Numbered from the stretch's first letter, positions 37,874 through 49,639 are shown. The stretch: DNA of 64,000 nucleotides from Lycorma delicatula (GCF_047948215.1 NC_134455.1:105728495-105792494), one strand, 5' to 3'. Notes: a model not told the origin generated them from the sequence alone. A program made the numbers and translations.

Positions 37874-37931
37874 CTGCATAAAATCTTTCTTTTTTCGGGT
37901 TGTTTAGATTCCAGAAATTCATGTCACCAAC
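37874..37931 (-). CDS. DUF1989 protein gene, coding exon 2
   Basis: Acceptor gtcgtcag ends at 37932 and donor GTGAGT follows 37874. The 58 bases encode VGDMNFWNLNNPKKERFYA plus the first base of a Gly codon. The V-x-D-x-N-x-W-N-L block with R-F-Y-A-G is typical of the DUF1989 N-terminal half. Confidence 0.92.
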
Positions 37932-38810
37932 CTGACGACATATTACAAAACTGTTATTAATAAATAAATCACAAATATGAAATAAGTTAAAAATATTATT
38001 TAGAACAAAATGACCCGTTCTAATTAAAATAAAAGAATAATACATTTCCGGGTATATCAAAATTTAATAGCATTTTACCTGTATTTTAAATTTATTGTGA
38101 GGTGTAAAAATTAATCTACCTTGGCTTAACGTGTAATCTGTTGATTTATTTATTATCTTTTAATTATATTTAATAGCACTTGTTTTTAAAAATAAATTTT
38201 AAGATTAATTGCGTTTTTATTTTATCTTACATATTTTTTTTTTTAATGCTTTTATTTATAGTCGCATCAAGAATTATAGTCATTGGCGACTAAAGTAACA
38301 CTATCATGTAATATTATATAAAACAAAATCATAAACAAAAAAAAGAACTATAAAGAATAAACATAGATAAGTAACGACAATAAATACAAAATAAAATATA
38401 TAAATCAGACAAAAATCACTAAATCGTGTTCTTCATTCCACTGTAGAAGAGGAACCGCAACAGACGTTTTACACCTTCGTTCTGGTTTAATAGAAATTTC
38501 ATATCCGAGCCCAGGTCTAATTTTTGACGGATGGTTTCAAAGATTGGGCAATCAAAAGGCAGATGGTGCACGAAATTAATAATCACATTTTAATATTGAT
38601 ATTAAAATGTGATGTAATAACCAAGAAAACGTTACATATAAATACTAAACTAAGATTCAGTGAAGCCTATAAAAAATTAGACAGAAGAATATGTAAGGCA
38701 AGAAGAATATATATTAGGCAGAAGAATATATAACGAATGTTTTTTAGATTGCATTTACATTAAAGGAGATATATAAAATATAATTTTTTTTGGCTTGAAT
38801 CAATTTACCA
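37932..38810. other. Intron 1 sequence, nothing recognised
   Basis: AT-rich; poly-T run at 38239-38249. No motif. Confidence 0.4.
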
Positions 38811-38952
38811 CAGAAGCTTCAGAGAAGCTACTGCGTGTAACTATGGAAATATGATTTTGTAGCGTATGAAAAATGTCTTTCCTGACCGGGATTCGAACCT
38901 GGGACCCCCAAAAAAGAGGACGAGATGCTAAAACCCCATCACAGAGAATGGC
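38811..38952 (-). mobile_element. tRNA-derived SINE S1, copy d
   Basis: On the minus strand: gtgatggggttttagcatct (box A-like), then ggtcccaggttcgaatccc (box B, intact GGTTCGAATCCC), then ggtcaggaaagac and the 3' block ending gaagcttctg. Its body matches copy b (28172-28325). Confidence 0.8.
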
Positions 38953-39829
38953 ATTTTTAATTATTGTTATTAATACGATAACTGGTACAGATTTTTTTTA
39001 AAAATAGACTTTATCGTAATTTAAAGTTCTCTTATTAAATACTAAAATAATGAATCACCTAATAAAAATACTTTCTTTAGTACGTAAATTTTACTTTTAG
39101 AAATAATTAAATTTGGAATTAGTGTAGTGCTTTATAAAATAGAAAAAGAAGCCTAAAAACGGTAATTTGAAAATATTTAAGATACTAGATTTCTAAAATC
39201 AAAAATGGATTACAGTTCTAATAGAAAGAAAAAGTTAGGATAATTATAGTAATTTAGATGATAAGAATTTTATGCAATGATGTAGGAAAAGGTGAGTCGG
39301 CAAACTCACAAGAAGATAAGGAAAACAAATAAATTAAGTCAATTTTTCATCTTAAGATTACATTTTAAGATAAAAATCTGCCATTAATAAAACCACTACT
39401 ATTAGTAGATTAAATATCTCACAAAGTGCAGATCATTTTTTAAAAAGAAAAGGAATTTCTTTTTACTATAAAGTAATTAAGATACTTGAATAAAGAGTGA
39501 ATTTTATTAAATATGAGTTCACAGCTAATGTATTTAAACTACTTAATTTTATGATTTCCCAAGAAATTACTTAATGATTAATGTTAAATCCGATTGCTAG
39601 ACAACTGGAATTAGGAACCATAATTAGTGATTAAATTTGAACCATATTTGCCTACGTAGTGGATTTGGTAAATTTAGACCACATAATAAAAAAATTATAT
39701 CATAAAATGCTTGATAATTTTGTTCGTGTGATTTCTGTTTTTCACAAATATTTATATATTTATTAATTAATCTAATTTAATTATAATATTATAGTTAAAT
39801 GATATTAACTTCAAAGCTGCTACTTGATA
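38953..39829. other. Intron 1 sequence, nothing recognised
   Basis: AT-rich; no repeat family found. Confidence 0.4.
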
Positions 39830-41100
39830 ATATATAGAGTGTTTGTTAAACGTAAACCATAAAAGCAACCCAATTTAATGAAAAATAATGCGCTTCGTTT
39901 AATGCTATTTTTATAAATATTACATTTGTGCAAAGGAATATTGAGATCAAATTTTTTTTGTAACAAATGTTAAAAGTGATTACCACTTTCATCAATGCAA
40001 GCCTTTACCTCTTCTCTTTTTCATATTTCATTCAACCTTCGAAGTATACCTCTTCCAATTATGGAGTTATGTTCAGTTCATAAATTTCTTGTGGATTATT
40101 TTTAAATACACAACCTTCTAAATATCTTTAGAAAAAAAAATCAGCAGAGAAAGATCAGTTGACTTTTTTTCCTGTTTTAGCCTTTGGTAATTACCTTTCA
40201 GATAGTACTTCAGAGGATGAATGAGGATGATATGTATGAGTGTAAATGAAATGTAGTCTTGTATAGTCTCACAACTATTCCTGAAATGTGTGGTTAATTG
40301 AAACCCAACCACCAAAGAACACCGATATCCACAATCTAGTATTCAAATCCGTGTAAAAATAACAGAATTTACTAGAACTTGAACGCTGGAACTTTCGACA
40401 TCCAAATCAGCTGATTTGGAAAGATGCATTAACCACTAGACTAACCCGGTGTGTAAGATCACGTTACCTAGCAGGTCATACGCCAGTCGATATTACTCTT
40501 TCACCAAAGAAATTTCTCAAAAGGTCGATTGTTGCTCTTGCCGTGTGGCATTTGGCCCTGTCATTCTTTGACCCTGACCCAGTTATTCTTCGCCTGGAAA
40601 TTACACAAAAAAATACCAATTTTCTGTAGGTGTAGAGGTCGTGAATGGATGATGTGAGGATTGTTAGAGCTTCAATAGCGATTTTACAAACTATTAACAT
40701 AACCATTCAAATGAAACCAAGCCTCATCTGTAAAAAATATAATATCCAATACTTTACTCTTCCAAACAATATTTAACTAACAATGTCATAACAACATTGC
40801 TTATCCAAACAAACTGATTAAATCATTGATAGTAGTGGAGCCTAGCAGCATAATCAACCGGCTGTAATTCATGTAATACATGAATTCTGTATAGCTTTAA
40901 ATTAAGTAGCCAAGCCGCTTTAAAGGTACTGCACAGATATATTTCTTTTTGTTGCGCAAGCTTTCGTAATGATTTGTTAGGTGAGTATAGAAAGCTTATC
41001 CTAACGTCTTCCAATGTTTCGTCATTAAGTACTGAACGTTTCCCGCTATGTCTCTGATATTTCTCTATATTTCTTTATGAAAAGTTGAACTGAAGATTTA
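39830..41100 (-). pseudogene. Tc1/mariner-like transposase pseudogene, interrupted by SINE S2
   Basis: Read right to left: SPNKSLRKLAQQKEIYLCS (about 40985), LKLYRIHVLHELQPVDY then AARLHYYQ (about 40900-40826, DNA-binding linker), a decayed core, CHTARATIDLLRNFFGERV (about 40550-40490, just after the second catalytic Asp), then the SINE. Left of the SINE come YLEGCVFKNNPQEIYELN (about 40115) and CIDESGNHF (about 40010), the C-terminal tail. The third catalytic block is lost at or near the SINE junction. The left end near 39836 has agagtgtttgttaaacg, a plausible terminal repeat. It is related to the complete element at 51392-52750. Confidence 0.8.
40140..40462 (-). mobile_element. tRNA-derived SINE S2
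   Basis: The minus-strand head has ccgggttagtctagtggtta (box A) and ccagcgttcaagttctagta (box B). Between them lies a perfect 18-bp palindrome, ccaaatcagctgatttgg (40402-40419), where a tRNA would have its anticodon arm. The body continues through ggatatcggtgttctttggt to tcatcctctgaagtact and an A-rich end near 40150. It is unrelated to S1. It interrupts a mariner-like transposase. Confidence 0.8.
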
Positions 41101-41929
41101 TTTGGTGCATTCTTACTATGATTAAAACAAAAACAAAACAAAAAACAAAAGATTCAGTTGTTAAATAATTTTCCACAACTAACTGTTCACAAAAAAGAAA
41201 TAGAATATTATATCAGCTGATTATAAAACAAGAATGGGTGGTGCAGCCAACCTCCTCACCCGAAATTATTGTATTAAGTTTTCTAAAAAGTATTTTGCTT
41301 GGGTTACGTTTTAAAACAAACACACATCACTTGTTAAATTTATGTGGGAATTAAAATTCAGTACTTGTGTTCGGAGAGACACTAAATTATCTCCCTGTAT
41401 TTTTTCTTTTTTATATGTGTTTCGATTAATCAATTTATTAATTAATTAATGTAAAAAGTATAGTACTTACTATTGTTACTGATATTGTTGATAACATATC
41501 AAAAAAGTGACCTTTTTTGTATATAGAGACGAAAACAAAGATGTAAGAAAAAAAATTTAATCTCAAATTAGACTCTTGAACTGAATTTATTGCACATAAT
41601 AATTTAAAAAGTAATGCGCATATCTTTTGTTGAAAGTAAATGAACTCTTCTGTCTCAAGAATTATCTACTTTGTACTGAAGAAAACTAGTAACCAGAATG
41701 TAATTCAGATTACACTTATCTGTAGTAATGCTTCATAGGCGCAATATTAAAATTAATAAAATATGTAACAGGGGAAAAAGAAACGAACTGAATTATATAC
41801 TTATAATGAACAAATAACAATTGTAACTTATAAAAACAATTGTTAGCAAAGAAAGGAAGTAAAATATTTTTGATTCTTTAAACATTTGAGTTTAAATTTC
41901 AAAGCAATATACATTTTTATAATAAAGAT
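41101..41929. other. Intron 1 sequence, nothing recognised
   Basis: AT-rich with an A/C-rich low-complexity run at 41130-41152. Confidence 0.4.
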
Positions 41930-42170
41930 CATGTAGATATCCAGAAATTCGTCAACTGGAATTTTTTGCTTGGAGATTTATTAAAAGTTGTGATTACCAA
42001 AGAAAACTTTGAGATTTGGAAGATTTAGAGCAGAGAATTTTTGAAGTGCTGATCAATAACGCCACAGATGCCCCTAAACACCTGGCAAGAGTTAGATTAC
42101 CGACTAGTTGTCTGTCGATTTATAAAACGTGCATAAATTGAACTTGACTAACCTATATTAAAACTTGGTG
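41930..42170 (+). pseudogene. Tc1/mariner-like transposase, C-terminal remnant
   Basis: Plus-strand translation QLEFFAWRFIKSCDYQRK, then DLEDLEQRIFEVLINNATD and APKHLARV follows the pattern after the third catalytic Asp of mariner-like transposases (LDFFLWG-IK-VY, then L-L-RI). The Asp itself is not preserved. Only the tail remains. Confidence 0.6.
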
Positions 42171-42967
42171 AGATGCTGTGTTTATTAAAAAAAAATTATT
42201 AAATTATATTAGCTGATTCTTTAATGTAAGCTGTTACTTTTGGATACTTTTACGCCGGACACTCTTTACTGTTGAAGAATGAACAGACAAAATTAAGGTG
42301 ATCATTTTTTTACACGCCTTCTTTTTAATATTAAAATTAACCCATTACTTTATGTTTTAAAATAAAACTTCACGTTGCAAATAAATAATTTGAATTTTTC
42401 GAAAATTTACTTTACCTGTTTACCCACCGTTACTGGCTAGAGAACGTTGTACTCACCCTACATCCTTTTTTTGTTATAGTTTTTTTCATACATACAGTTC
42501 TTAGAAATACGACTGAGTATGTACCTTTGATATTGGATGTTTAGAGATATTAATCTTTATTTCTTGTATTTTTTGTTGATGTTTTCAGAATTTGTTTATT
42601 CATTGTCATATCGAGAAGGGCAGTGCTCAGTAGCTCAGTAGCTAGTAATTGTGTTACGTAAAAGTTCAGTTTTTTCAACTGAAATTTATGCTTTCAATAT
42701 TTTTTTTTTGCCACAAAACGCAAGTTTATGCTCTTATTGCCCACATAAATAGAAGAGGAAAACAAAAGTGAGGGGTGTAAAATTTCATTCTGCTATTTTT
42801 AGGGAGCATACGTTACAATCTGCAAAAAGCGCAATAAAAAGAAGGGACTATACACCGAAAGCGGTGATAAGCCAAAATATTACTCTATTTATATTAATTG
42901 AACTAATTTAGCTATATGGGATACCGTTTACCAAAAATGTAACAAAAATCATTCACTGATTTGTTGT
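42171..42967. other. Intron 1 sequence, nothing recognised
   Basis: AT-rich with a (T)n run at 42702-42710. Confidence 0.4.
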
Positions 42968-43041
42968 GGGTTTGTGTGTAACGAAAAGTAATATTCCTAT
43001 AGAGAAGTGGCGGCTCGCGTATAGGTACTGTGAAACTGCAG
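42968..43041 (+). repeat. 74-bp direct repeat with hAT-like terminal sequence, copy 1
   Basis: Almost identical to 44046-44119; the differences are around taacg versus tgagg. It contains agtggcggctcgcg and ctgtgaaactgcag, reminiscent of hAT terminal repeats. Sequence diverges after the final cag. Confidence 0.8.
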
Positions 43042-44045
43042 GAAACTATAGGTACAAGTGAAACTATTTTCACTTGGTATTCAGAACATTTTTTATTCTC
43101 TGTATTTTTTTTTTTAAATAAGTGCTTTTATACAATTTTAAATGTAATTTTATACACTTCCTAAGATATGTAAAAAAAATATTAAAATAAAGTTGTGATG
43201 TTTATTTCACTTTTACTGTTTTTTTGTTTTTTTTATTGTTATCATTTTTTATAGTGTTAGAGGATTTTATTATCAATATTAGTTTTTTTCCATAGAATCG
43301 TTGGATATATTTTTTTCTTTGCTTACGGTGACATGAAAAAAAATATAATACCTTTTGTTTTAGAAATATGGTTAATGACACCATATCTATCCGTTATTTT
43401 TTACATAAAGACACTTAGTAAGAATATAATATATTCTGATACATGTAAATTAACTGATAATAAGTTTCTTGTATACCGTAGGAATTGAGTCAACTCTCAT
43501 CTCCAGGTTTACATACCTGGACATGTTTTGAAAGTTCTTTAAAAATTCTTAATAATAAAGAAATTCATTTTTGCTTTTTATTGGTTCTAATGTTCGTGAC
43601 TTCTAAAGGAATAATTCATTAAAAAAAATAACTTTTAAAACTATTATGGATTTGCATATAGTTAAGATATTCAATATAAAACTTGTTTACAGATATACAA
43701 TTTAACTGTCAATGAATATATTGAGTAATTTGCACTGGTAAAATAAGCAAGAAGGTTTAAAAAAGAAGTAGAAGGTTTCGAAGTATAAGATAATGGAATC
43801 AAGTATAAGAACAAGCAATATGAGATTCAACTTAGATGACGAATGCTGAAAACAATTAATAAAAAAATAAAACAATGAAAAACGCTAAATACTAACATAC
43901 TGCAAGATCCTACCAAAAGATTTTCTAACAGAATATTATATGGTGACATCTGATAACTTGTTATTCATCCTCATTAAAATATCAGTTACTATAATATAAT
44001 TAAAATATTCTGCAATAGTATCTGTCACATTTAACAGAATTAACG
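43042..44045. other. Between the two hAT-like repeats; no transposase
   Basis: AT-rich, no protein motif. If the repeats bound an element, this would be a non-autonomous interior of about 1 kb. Confidence 0.4.
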
Positions 44046-44119
44046 GGGTTTGTGTGTGAGGAAAAGTAATATTCCTATAGAGAAGTGGCGGCTCGCGTAT
44101 AGGTACTGTGAAACTGCAG
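44046..44119 (+). repeat. 74-bp direct repeat with hAT-like terminal sequence, copy 2
   Basis: See copy 1 at 42968-43041. Same orientation, about 1.08 kb away. Confidence 0.8.
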
Positions 44120-44269
44120 TATCTCCTATTGGTATTATCGATAAAATTTAATATAATGAGTCCTTTTTTCTTTAATTCTTTCTTTATACTTGTACAATAT
44201 ATAATAATCTTAATGTCAGTAGCTACCCACAGTTTATGAAAAAGATACTAAAATCTTTGTGTGGAACTG

Positions 44270-44620
44270 TGCGATTCACAGTTCCAGTGGCGTAGTGTTT
44301 GGCCGTTGTGCGCATGCACACATAGGAACCTGCACGCAAGGCTGCGAGGGAGAGAGAGAACTGACGCTTTCGCAGTGCCGACCCTGGCGTGCTGCTGGAT
44401 TTTTACTCCGCGTATGTGTGAGAAACATTCCTTGTTCGTTTCTTTTTTTAGTTTAGTCAGTGGAAGGAATATGAAAGTAATTTAGTTATGTTTTCAGTAG
44501 TGATCAGAATATGGCGGAAAGCAAGGGCTCTTTGATTGCGAAATCAGTCCAAAAGTACGCTAAAAGTCCAAAAGTCCAAAAGAGAAGGTAATTAGTAAAA
44601 AATAATTACGTATTTTTTTC
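44270..44620 (+). mobile_element. Possible hAT-type element 5' end with short N-terminal coding piece
   Basis: GC-richer block starting cagtggcgtagtgtttgg at 44285, which fits hAT-type terminal repeats (CAG-GGCG). It is preceded by the hairpin ggaactgtg-cgatt-cacagttcc (44262-44284). Downstream, ATG at 44511 opens MAESKGSLIAKSVQKYAKS, ending KRR at a possible donor GTAATT (44588). Short N-termini of this kind occur in hAT transposases, but there is no catalytic domain nearby. Tentative. Confidence 0.35.
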
Positions 44621-45390
44621 TGAGTACATAGAAATTTAAATTAAACAGCATTGGACTATAGTGTTTTTATGCGGACATTGTATTAAGTTATTATCTAATA
44701 ATACTAAAATATGATATCTGTTTTGACATTTTATTATTTATTCGGTTAAACCGAATACGGTTTTCAAGCGCAATATGCTTAAAAACCGTGTACCATATTC
44801 TTGAATGTGATAAAGTGTAGAATTAGATTATTATCCTACTTCCAGCTATTCTATTTGATTCATTTTTTTCGGTTCTTTTATTTTACAGAAAACTTTAACG
44901 TGGCTTGAAACGGATCAGAAAAAAAATTTTCTGGAGCAGCATCCCCACTAATTTTAGCTACCAGCCGCTTCTACACTTTAGAGTAAATTTCAAAAACGTT
45001 TAATCTAACCTACTTCTCATGAATAAGTTTCAGCCAGAAATAGAGGACTCAACCCTTGAATTCTTTTTCAGACGTGTACACCTTTACTTACTGAATCCCT
45101 TGGCTTAACAGAACAACGTTTCTGTAAATCAAAATTTCAGGGATTTATAGAAGTATTCGGACTAGTTTTTCTTCTGTGTGGGATAAATAAACCTTCTGTA
45201 CTGTAATAGGTATTATATGTATTCTCAAACATAAGCTGATTTGGGTTGCAAGCCTGACAACTAACTAAACTAATTATTCACCTGACTTAGATTAGAAGCA
45301 AGATTAAGCTCAAAGACCATTTACAAATATTATACCTACAGCCTAGTCTTAGTAATTTTTTTGTAGATTATATCGGCAGGTAATACGGGA
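44621..45390. other. Nothing recognised
   Basis: AT-rich, no convincing frame. Confidence 0.4.
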
Positions 45391-45443
45391 AGTGTGTGTG
45401 AGTGTATGTGTGTGTGTATGTGTGTGCGTGTGTTTGTGTATAC
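45391..45443. repeat. Imperfect (TG)n microsatellite
   Basis: TG repeats with interruptions by TA, AG and CG. Confidence 0.9.
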
Positions 45444-45619
45444 ATATGTATATTCGGAGAATTATCTGTACAAATTTGATGTCTTATTACAAAAAAAATA
45501 ATACTCTTATTAATGAATGGTTGGGCTCTGTTTAAGAGGTAACTCGTAAAGTTTCCCTCGGCAAATTCTAGATAGCGCTGTGATTGTATACTGTGATTGT
45601 AATCGCATACGTCAGTCGC

Positions 45620-46380
45620 CATGAATCCACAGAAGACAGCACAATTTTAGAGTGATTTATTGAAACAAAATCAGACACAAAAGTTCAACGCAATTGTAAA
45701 ATTCGGTATTACTTGAAACCACTCTTTAGAACAAATATTCGTTCGCGGTTAAAGAAACTGCAGTGTAGAACGTAAGAAGGGTGCAGGCAGGCCAGAACAT
45801 CAGGTGAAAAATTGGAGATAATTCGTCAGTCCTTTGTTCGCAGTCTTGGGAAGTCAACTCGGAGTGCAGCGCGTGAGTTAAATCTTCGGCGATTTACCGC
45901 TTACGAGGTTTTGAAAAAACGATTAAAATTATCCTTATAAATTACAAATATTGCAGCACATTCTACCACAATATCATCCTGGTAGAAAGGGATTTGCTGT
46001 GGAAATGACTGAAAGAATGGAAAATGATGATTGTTACCTGAAAAATTTTATGTTCACAGACGAGGATACATTTCATGTGTCTGAAAAAACAACGAGCAGA
46101 ATGTTTGAACATTGAGATCAAAGGACCTACATGTTACACTTGATCGTATTAGAGATTACCCAAAAATTAATGTTTGGTGCGGACTGCTTCACGATTGTGT
46201 GATCGGACCTTTTCTCTTTGCGGAAATGGCAGTTAGCGCGAATATCTACCTGGACTTATTAAAAGGATTTTTTTACCCCAGCTTGAAGAGTTACAACCTG
46301 AAATCATATTCTAACAAGATGGAACGCCGCCGCATTGGGGTTTATTAGTGCGTGAATCCCTCATGACTTCATTTCAATGA
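45620..46380 (+). pseudogene. Tc1/mariner-like transposase pseudogene
   Basis: Start at ATG 45621 (MNPQKTAQF followed by a stop). The decayed N-terminal half contains KKGAGRPEHQ (about 45775). From about 45970 the frame is clearer: GRKGFAVEMTERMENDDCY, LKNFMFTDEDTFHVS (first catalytic Asp, about 46055), PKINVWCGLLHDCVIGPFLFA (about 46160-46220) and ANIYLDLL. The second catalytic block is damaged: a -1 region reads SNKMERRR where FQQDGAPPH is expected (about 46310). The copy ends near 46380, before the third catalytic block, so it is 3'-truncated. Same lineage as 24760-25720. Confidence 0.82.
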
Positions 46381-47243
46381 AGACTTTCAGTACCGGTAGT
46401 TTAGTAATTAATAATTTGACTAAATTTTTATGTTACACCGATTGTGGAATTTTGCTCCAAGTTCTGGAGTAGTAATATGCTGTCCACCAATTATCGGGTG
46501 GAGAATGTCCAAATTCTTTCATGAAATATTTGTTATTTCTATGGTTTACCCAGCCTAGTGACCTTATGACAGCTAGAATAAATCATTAGGATTGTAAATC
46601 TTAAAGAACCATCCTAAGAGCACTATAAGTATAATAACTCAAGAATTGAATATCGATGGGCGTGCCACGATTCTGGGAATTATATAATTTTTTTGTAATA
46701 GGTAACATTACATTACTATTTTTTTTAATATTTTGTTGTTTACTATTTTTTGTGGGCTGGAGGTAGAAATTCAACTCCTATATCGCAATATTTCCAAGAG
46801 GTAAATGAAATAACTGACAAATGGTGTTTTTTACGCAGTAATTATCATCTTTTAGGGATGATAAACTATTATTTTAATTAATAAAATATTTAAAGGAAAA
46901 TTCGGCAAATTTTTATTTATTTTCATGGTCAAGTGTAGACAACTGTTAAAGTGGTTTAATGTTATTTATTCGGTGTTTTTATGTTTGTTATCTATTTGAC
47001 ACATGCAATTATCTATAAATAACCAAATATTTATATCTTTGTTATATATTTGTGTATGAGTATAGTTAAAATTTATTTATGCTCGAAATTAATACAAAAA
47101 TATTTAAACGCAATGCGAGTGTGCAAAATATTCCGTTCAAATAGGGCTCCTGATTAGTTGGATTTAACGTCATACAACTGAATCAGTATTATTATATTTT
47201 GGTTAAAAAAATTATAAATTATAAAAAGTCGTTTATTTATTAC
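46381..47243. other. Intron 1 sequence, nothing recognised
   Basis: AT-rich; no motif. Confidence 0.4.
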
Positions 47244-47501
47244 CTGAGAAGCTTCTATTACAGTTACCCTACAGAGGTCGTTAGCCTTCATCTCCCATAT
47301 TTTTGCCGATTGCCTTTCTACTGTCAGTTCCAATACTTTGTCTCCGGACAAAGCGTTAAACCTCTTTTCATCATATTCGGCTTGATTAACTTGAGCTGCT
47401 TTCGGGTGAGCATAACAAACTACCGGGTCGTGCTTTGGAAATGTTCGAGGCTTGAAATCTCGGCCACACCAACCGCTACTCATATTTTCGTTTTTCAGTG
47501 A
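47244..47501 (-). CDS. DUF1989 (urea carboxylase-associated family) protein gene, coding exon 1
   Basis: First of five in-phase coding exons (others at 37931-37874, 30313-30164, 26325-26168, 22185-22080), together about 237 residues. The ATG is at 47483-47481 (MSSGWCGRDFKPRTFPKHD); 18 bases upstream the sequence tttttccag gives a possible acceptor, implying an upstream non-coding exon. The exon encodes 80 residues, ending KANDLCRVTVIEASQ, and stops on a codon at donor GTAATA (47243). DUF1989 proteins are found beside urea carboxylase and aminomethyltransferase-like enzymes in bacteria and fungi and as stand-alone proteins in animals. The biochemical role is not settled, so none is assigned. 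Introns are 9312, 7560, 3838 and 3982 bp. The usual family length suggests one missing 3' exon. Exon structure is direct; family is by recognition. Confidence 0.9.
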
Positions 47502-47929
47502 CTGGAAAAAATTATGAAATAATAATAAAAAAAAAAACACAGACTAACAAATAAATATCAGGCTAATTTTGACTGAATATTGTTACCTCAGATTAATTTT
47601 AAACTCTTTCTCTAAATAATTACTGATAAATTAATTTACAATTAAATTAAATTACTTTTTGCAAATCAATTTTATTTTATTAAAACCACTTACTGTTGTA
47701 CTTCTACATATTTTCTTTATGAATCAGATGTATCGCACTTAATTGAATACTAAAAGCGAAACTGACTATCTTTTTCCAACAAGGAATATACGAGCAATAC
47801 CACAATAATAAGTAGTTTTAGTGGTTTAAAATCTTATAATTTGCACTTTATAAATGCTAACACTTGTTAATTTTCTAAATACAATGATTTATATTTTTTA
47901 AATTTATTTTATTATTTTTACACGACTGC
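47502..47929. other. Upstream of DUF1989 coding exon 1; possible intron or promoter
   Basis: AT-rich. No clear upstream exon or core promoter could be identified by eye. Confidence 0.4.
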
Positions 47930-48800
47930 CTAAAAAGTATTGTAATGTATTTAGGGTGTATGTATGTATTTATGTGTGCTTCTTCCACCGTAGTAGCTCA
48001 ACGACTGAACCGATTTAGATTATGACCCCGCGTCAGAACCCTTACTTTAACGGGACTGACATAGTCTATACAAATATATATATATATGTAGTAGTAGAGA
48101 TTTGCTGTTTGAAGTACAAACTTTAATGAACTATGAACTGTAGGATCTACCACTGTGTGAACTGGGTTTGAACTGATTTGAATCAATCGAATGAATAACA
48201 TAGCAAAAATAATAGAACTAAATTTACATTAAATAAAATAAAATAATATTAAATAATTTTTTTAAATTTCTGTTTAATATTAATGGGTTTCCGTTGTGGA
48301 CTGCATGTGAGGCAAGAGTGGGAGATGATGCAAGCACCTCGTGCGAAACTAGATCAATCATCACAATCAACTGGTAACAAACGAGGGATCCTTGTGAGGC
48401 TGTTTCGGGAGGTGCAATGGGGTGCTCTTATAATACCTCTACAAACAATCGTCCTATTTTTAAAATTCAAACTGGGTATTTGTCAGTAGGTTGAAGGCTA
48501 AGTTTTGCCTACACCAAGTACACTCTCGATTTAATCGATTACGGTTATTCGGAAATGTTATTACATATTCACAACCAGTCTTCCAATTTTCAAAATTTAA
48601 ACCGGGTATTTGCTAACATAATACTAAATCACGATGTAACCAAACCAGAACAAAAAGAGTGATGTTTCTCAGCAATGTCTTTTTTAATTTACAGAGTTGT
48701 GTTTTTTAATTTTTAATATTTATCTTTTGTATACTTTTAATTATCAATTATTACTGCTATTTCAAATTATGTAGCTTTCTATATATATGAGCATAATACT
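47930..48800 (+). repeat. Dispersed repeat family B, copy 2
   Basis: Same orientation and block order as 7785-8640: attgtaatgtatttagggtg, ctgaaccgattta, (TA)n, actttaatgaact, ttgaatcaatcgaatgaata, gcaagcacctcgtgcgaa, atcaactggtaacaaa, gcaatggggtgctct, gattacggttattcgg, aaccgggtatttgcta. No coding frame is conserved. Confidence 0.8.
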
Positions 48801-49639
48801 GTAACAGAATTCTACAATACAAAGTAAAAATAAGAAGATTTTGGAACATTTACAAGTGCATAGATACTTGCATGACACTTATAGAATTCACGATACTGTC
48901 TCATTTCGCCAGCCTTCCGCTCTTAAGTCATTTTTTACTATTTTACTACTATTTTTATTTAATTTAATAATATTTTAACATAAGTCAAGCACTATAAAAG
49001 TCAATCCTTTTTCTTCATTAAAAATTAGGTCAGATAATAAAGTTCATTTTAGTAGTTTCTATTAAATATTAAATGCTATAACCCCATCGGTGTTATAGCC
49101 CATCGTCCAATTTCAAATTCAATATTGTATACCTCCTCGCTCACTGTACGTTTAAATTTCGAAAAATCTTTTAAGATTTTCAATTTTTTGAAAATTTTTT
49201 AAATATTTCAGGACAAAGAAAATGATAATAATTTATTTAAATTCCCCATGCAATAAATACGTTTCTATTAATAATTTTATACCCTATCTTTAAAATCTAT
49301 TAATTCCAATTAAGATTTTCCTAATTTTTATTATTTTTAAATTTTCAAACCATCTCGTAATTACTAGGGCGATTTTCGTCATTCAAAATTCATTAGTTTT
49401 ACAATTTTCTAAAAATTAATTTGAATTTTTTTTCATTTTTCTTCAAATTTAATTTTATTCTTTTCAAATTTTGTTCTATATTAAAAATAATTTTATAGCA
49501 GAGTTTCCATGCCACTAGGTAATGCAATTTAGAAGATAAACCATCCAATAATAATTCTCTGGTCTGATCAGGTGAGTTTAAAAATCTCGGGTTTTTTTTA
49601 ATACAAATTTTTAAAAAAAGATTAAGTTTTTAAAATATT
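48801..49639. other. Nothing recognised; T-rich
   Basis: T-rich low-complexity sequence at 49150-49480; no motif. Confidence 0.4.

Noticed and set aside
40385..40450. A second tRNA gene
   Set aside because: The region between the boxes is a palindrome rather than an anticodon arm, and the sequence continues into a SINE body.
44259..44485. Cys-rich small secreted peptide in two overlapping plus frames
   Set aside because: No signal peptide pattern, and both frames overlap a GC-rich transposon-like end.
45368..45622. A minus-strand ORF of 84 codons
   Set aside because: Half of it is the translated (TG)n microsatellite (HTHTYTHTYT), not a protein.
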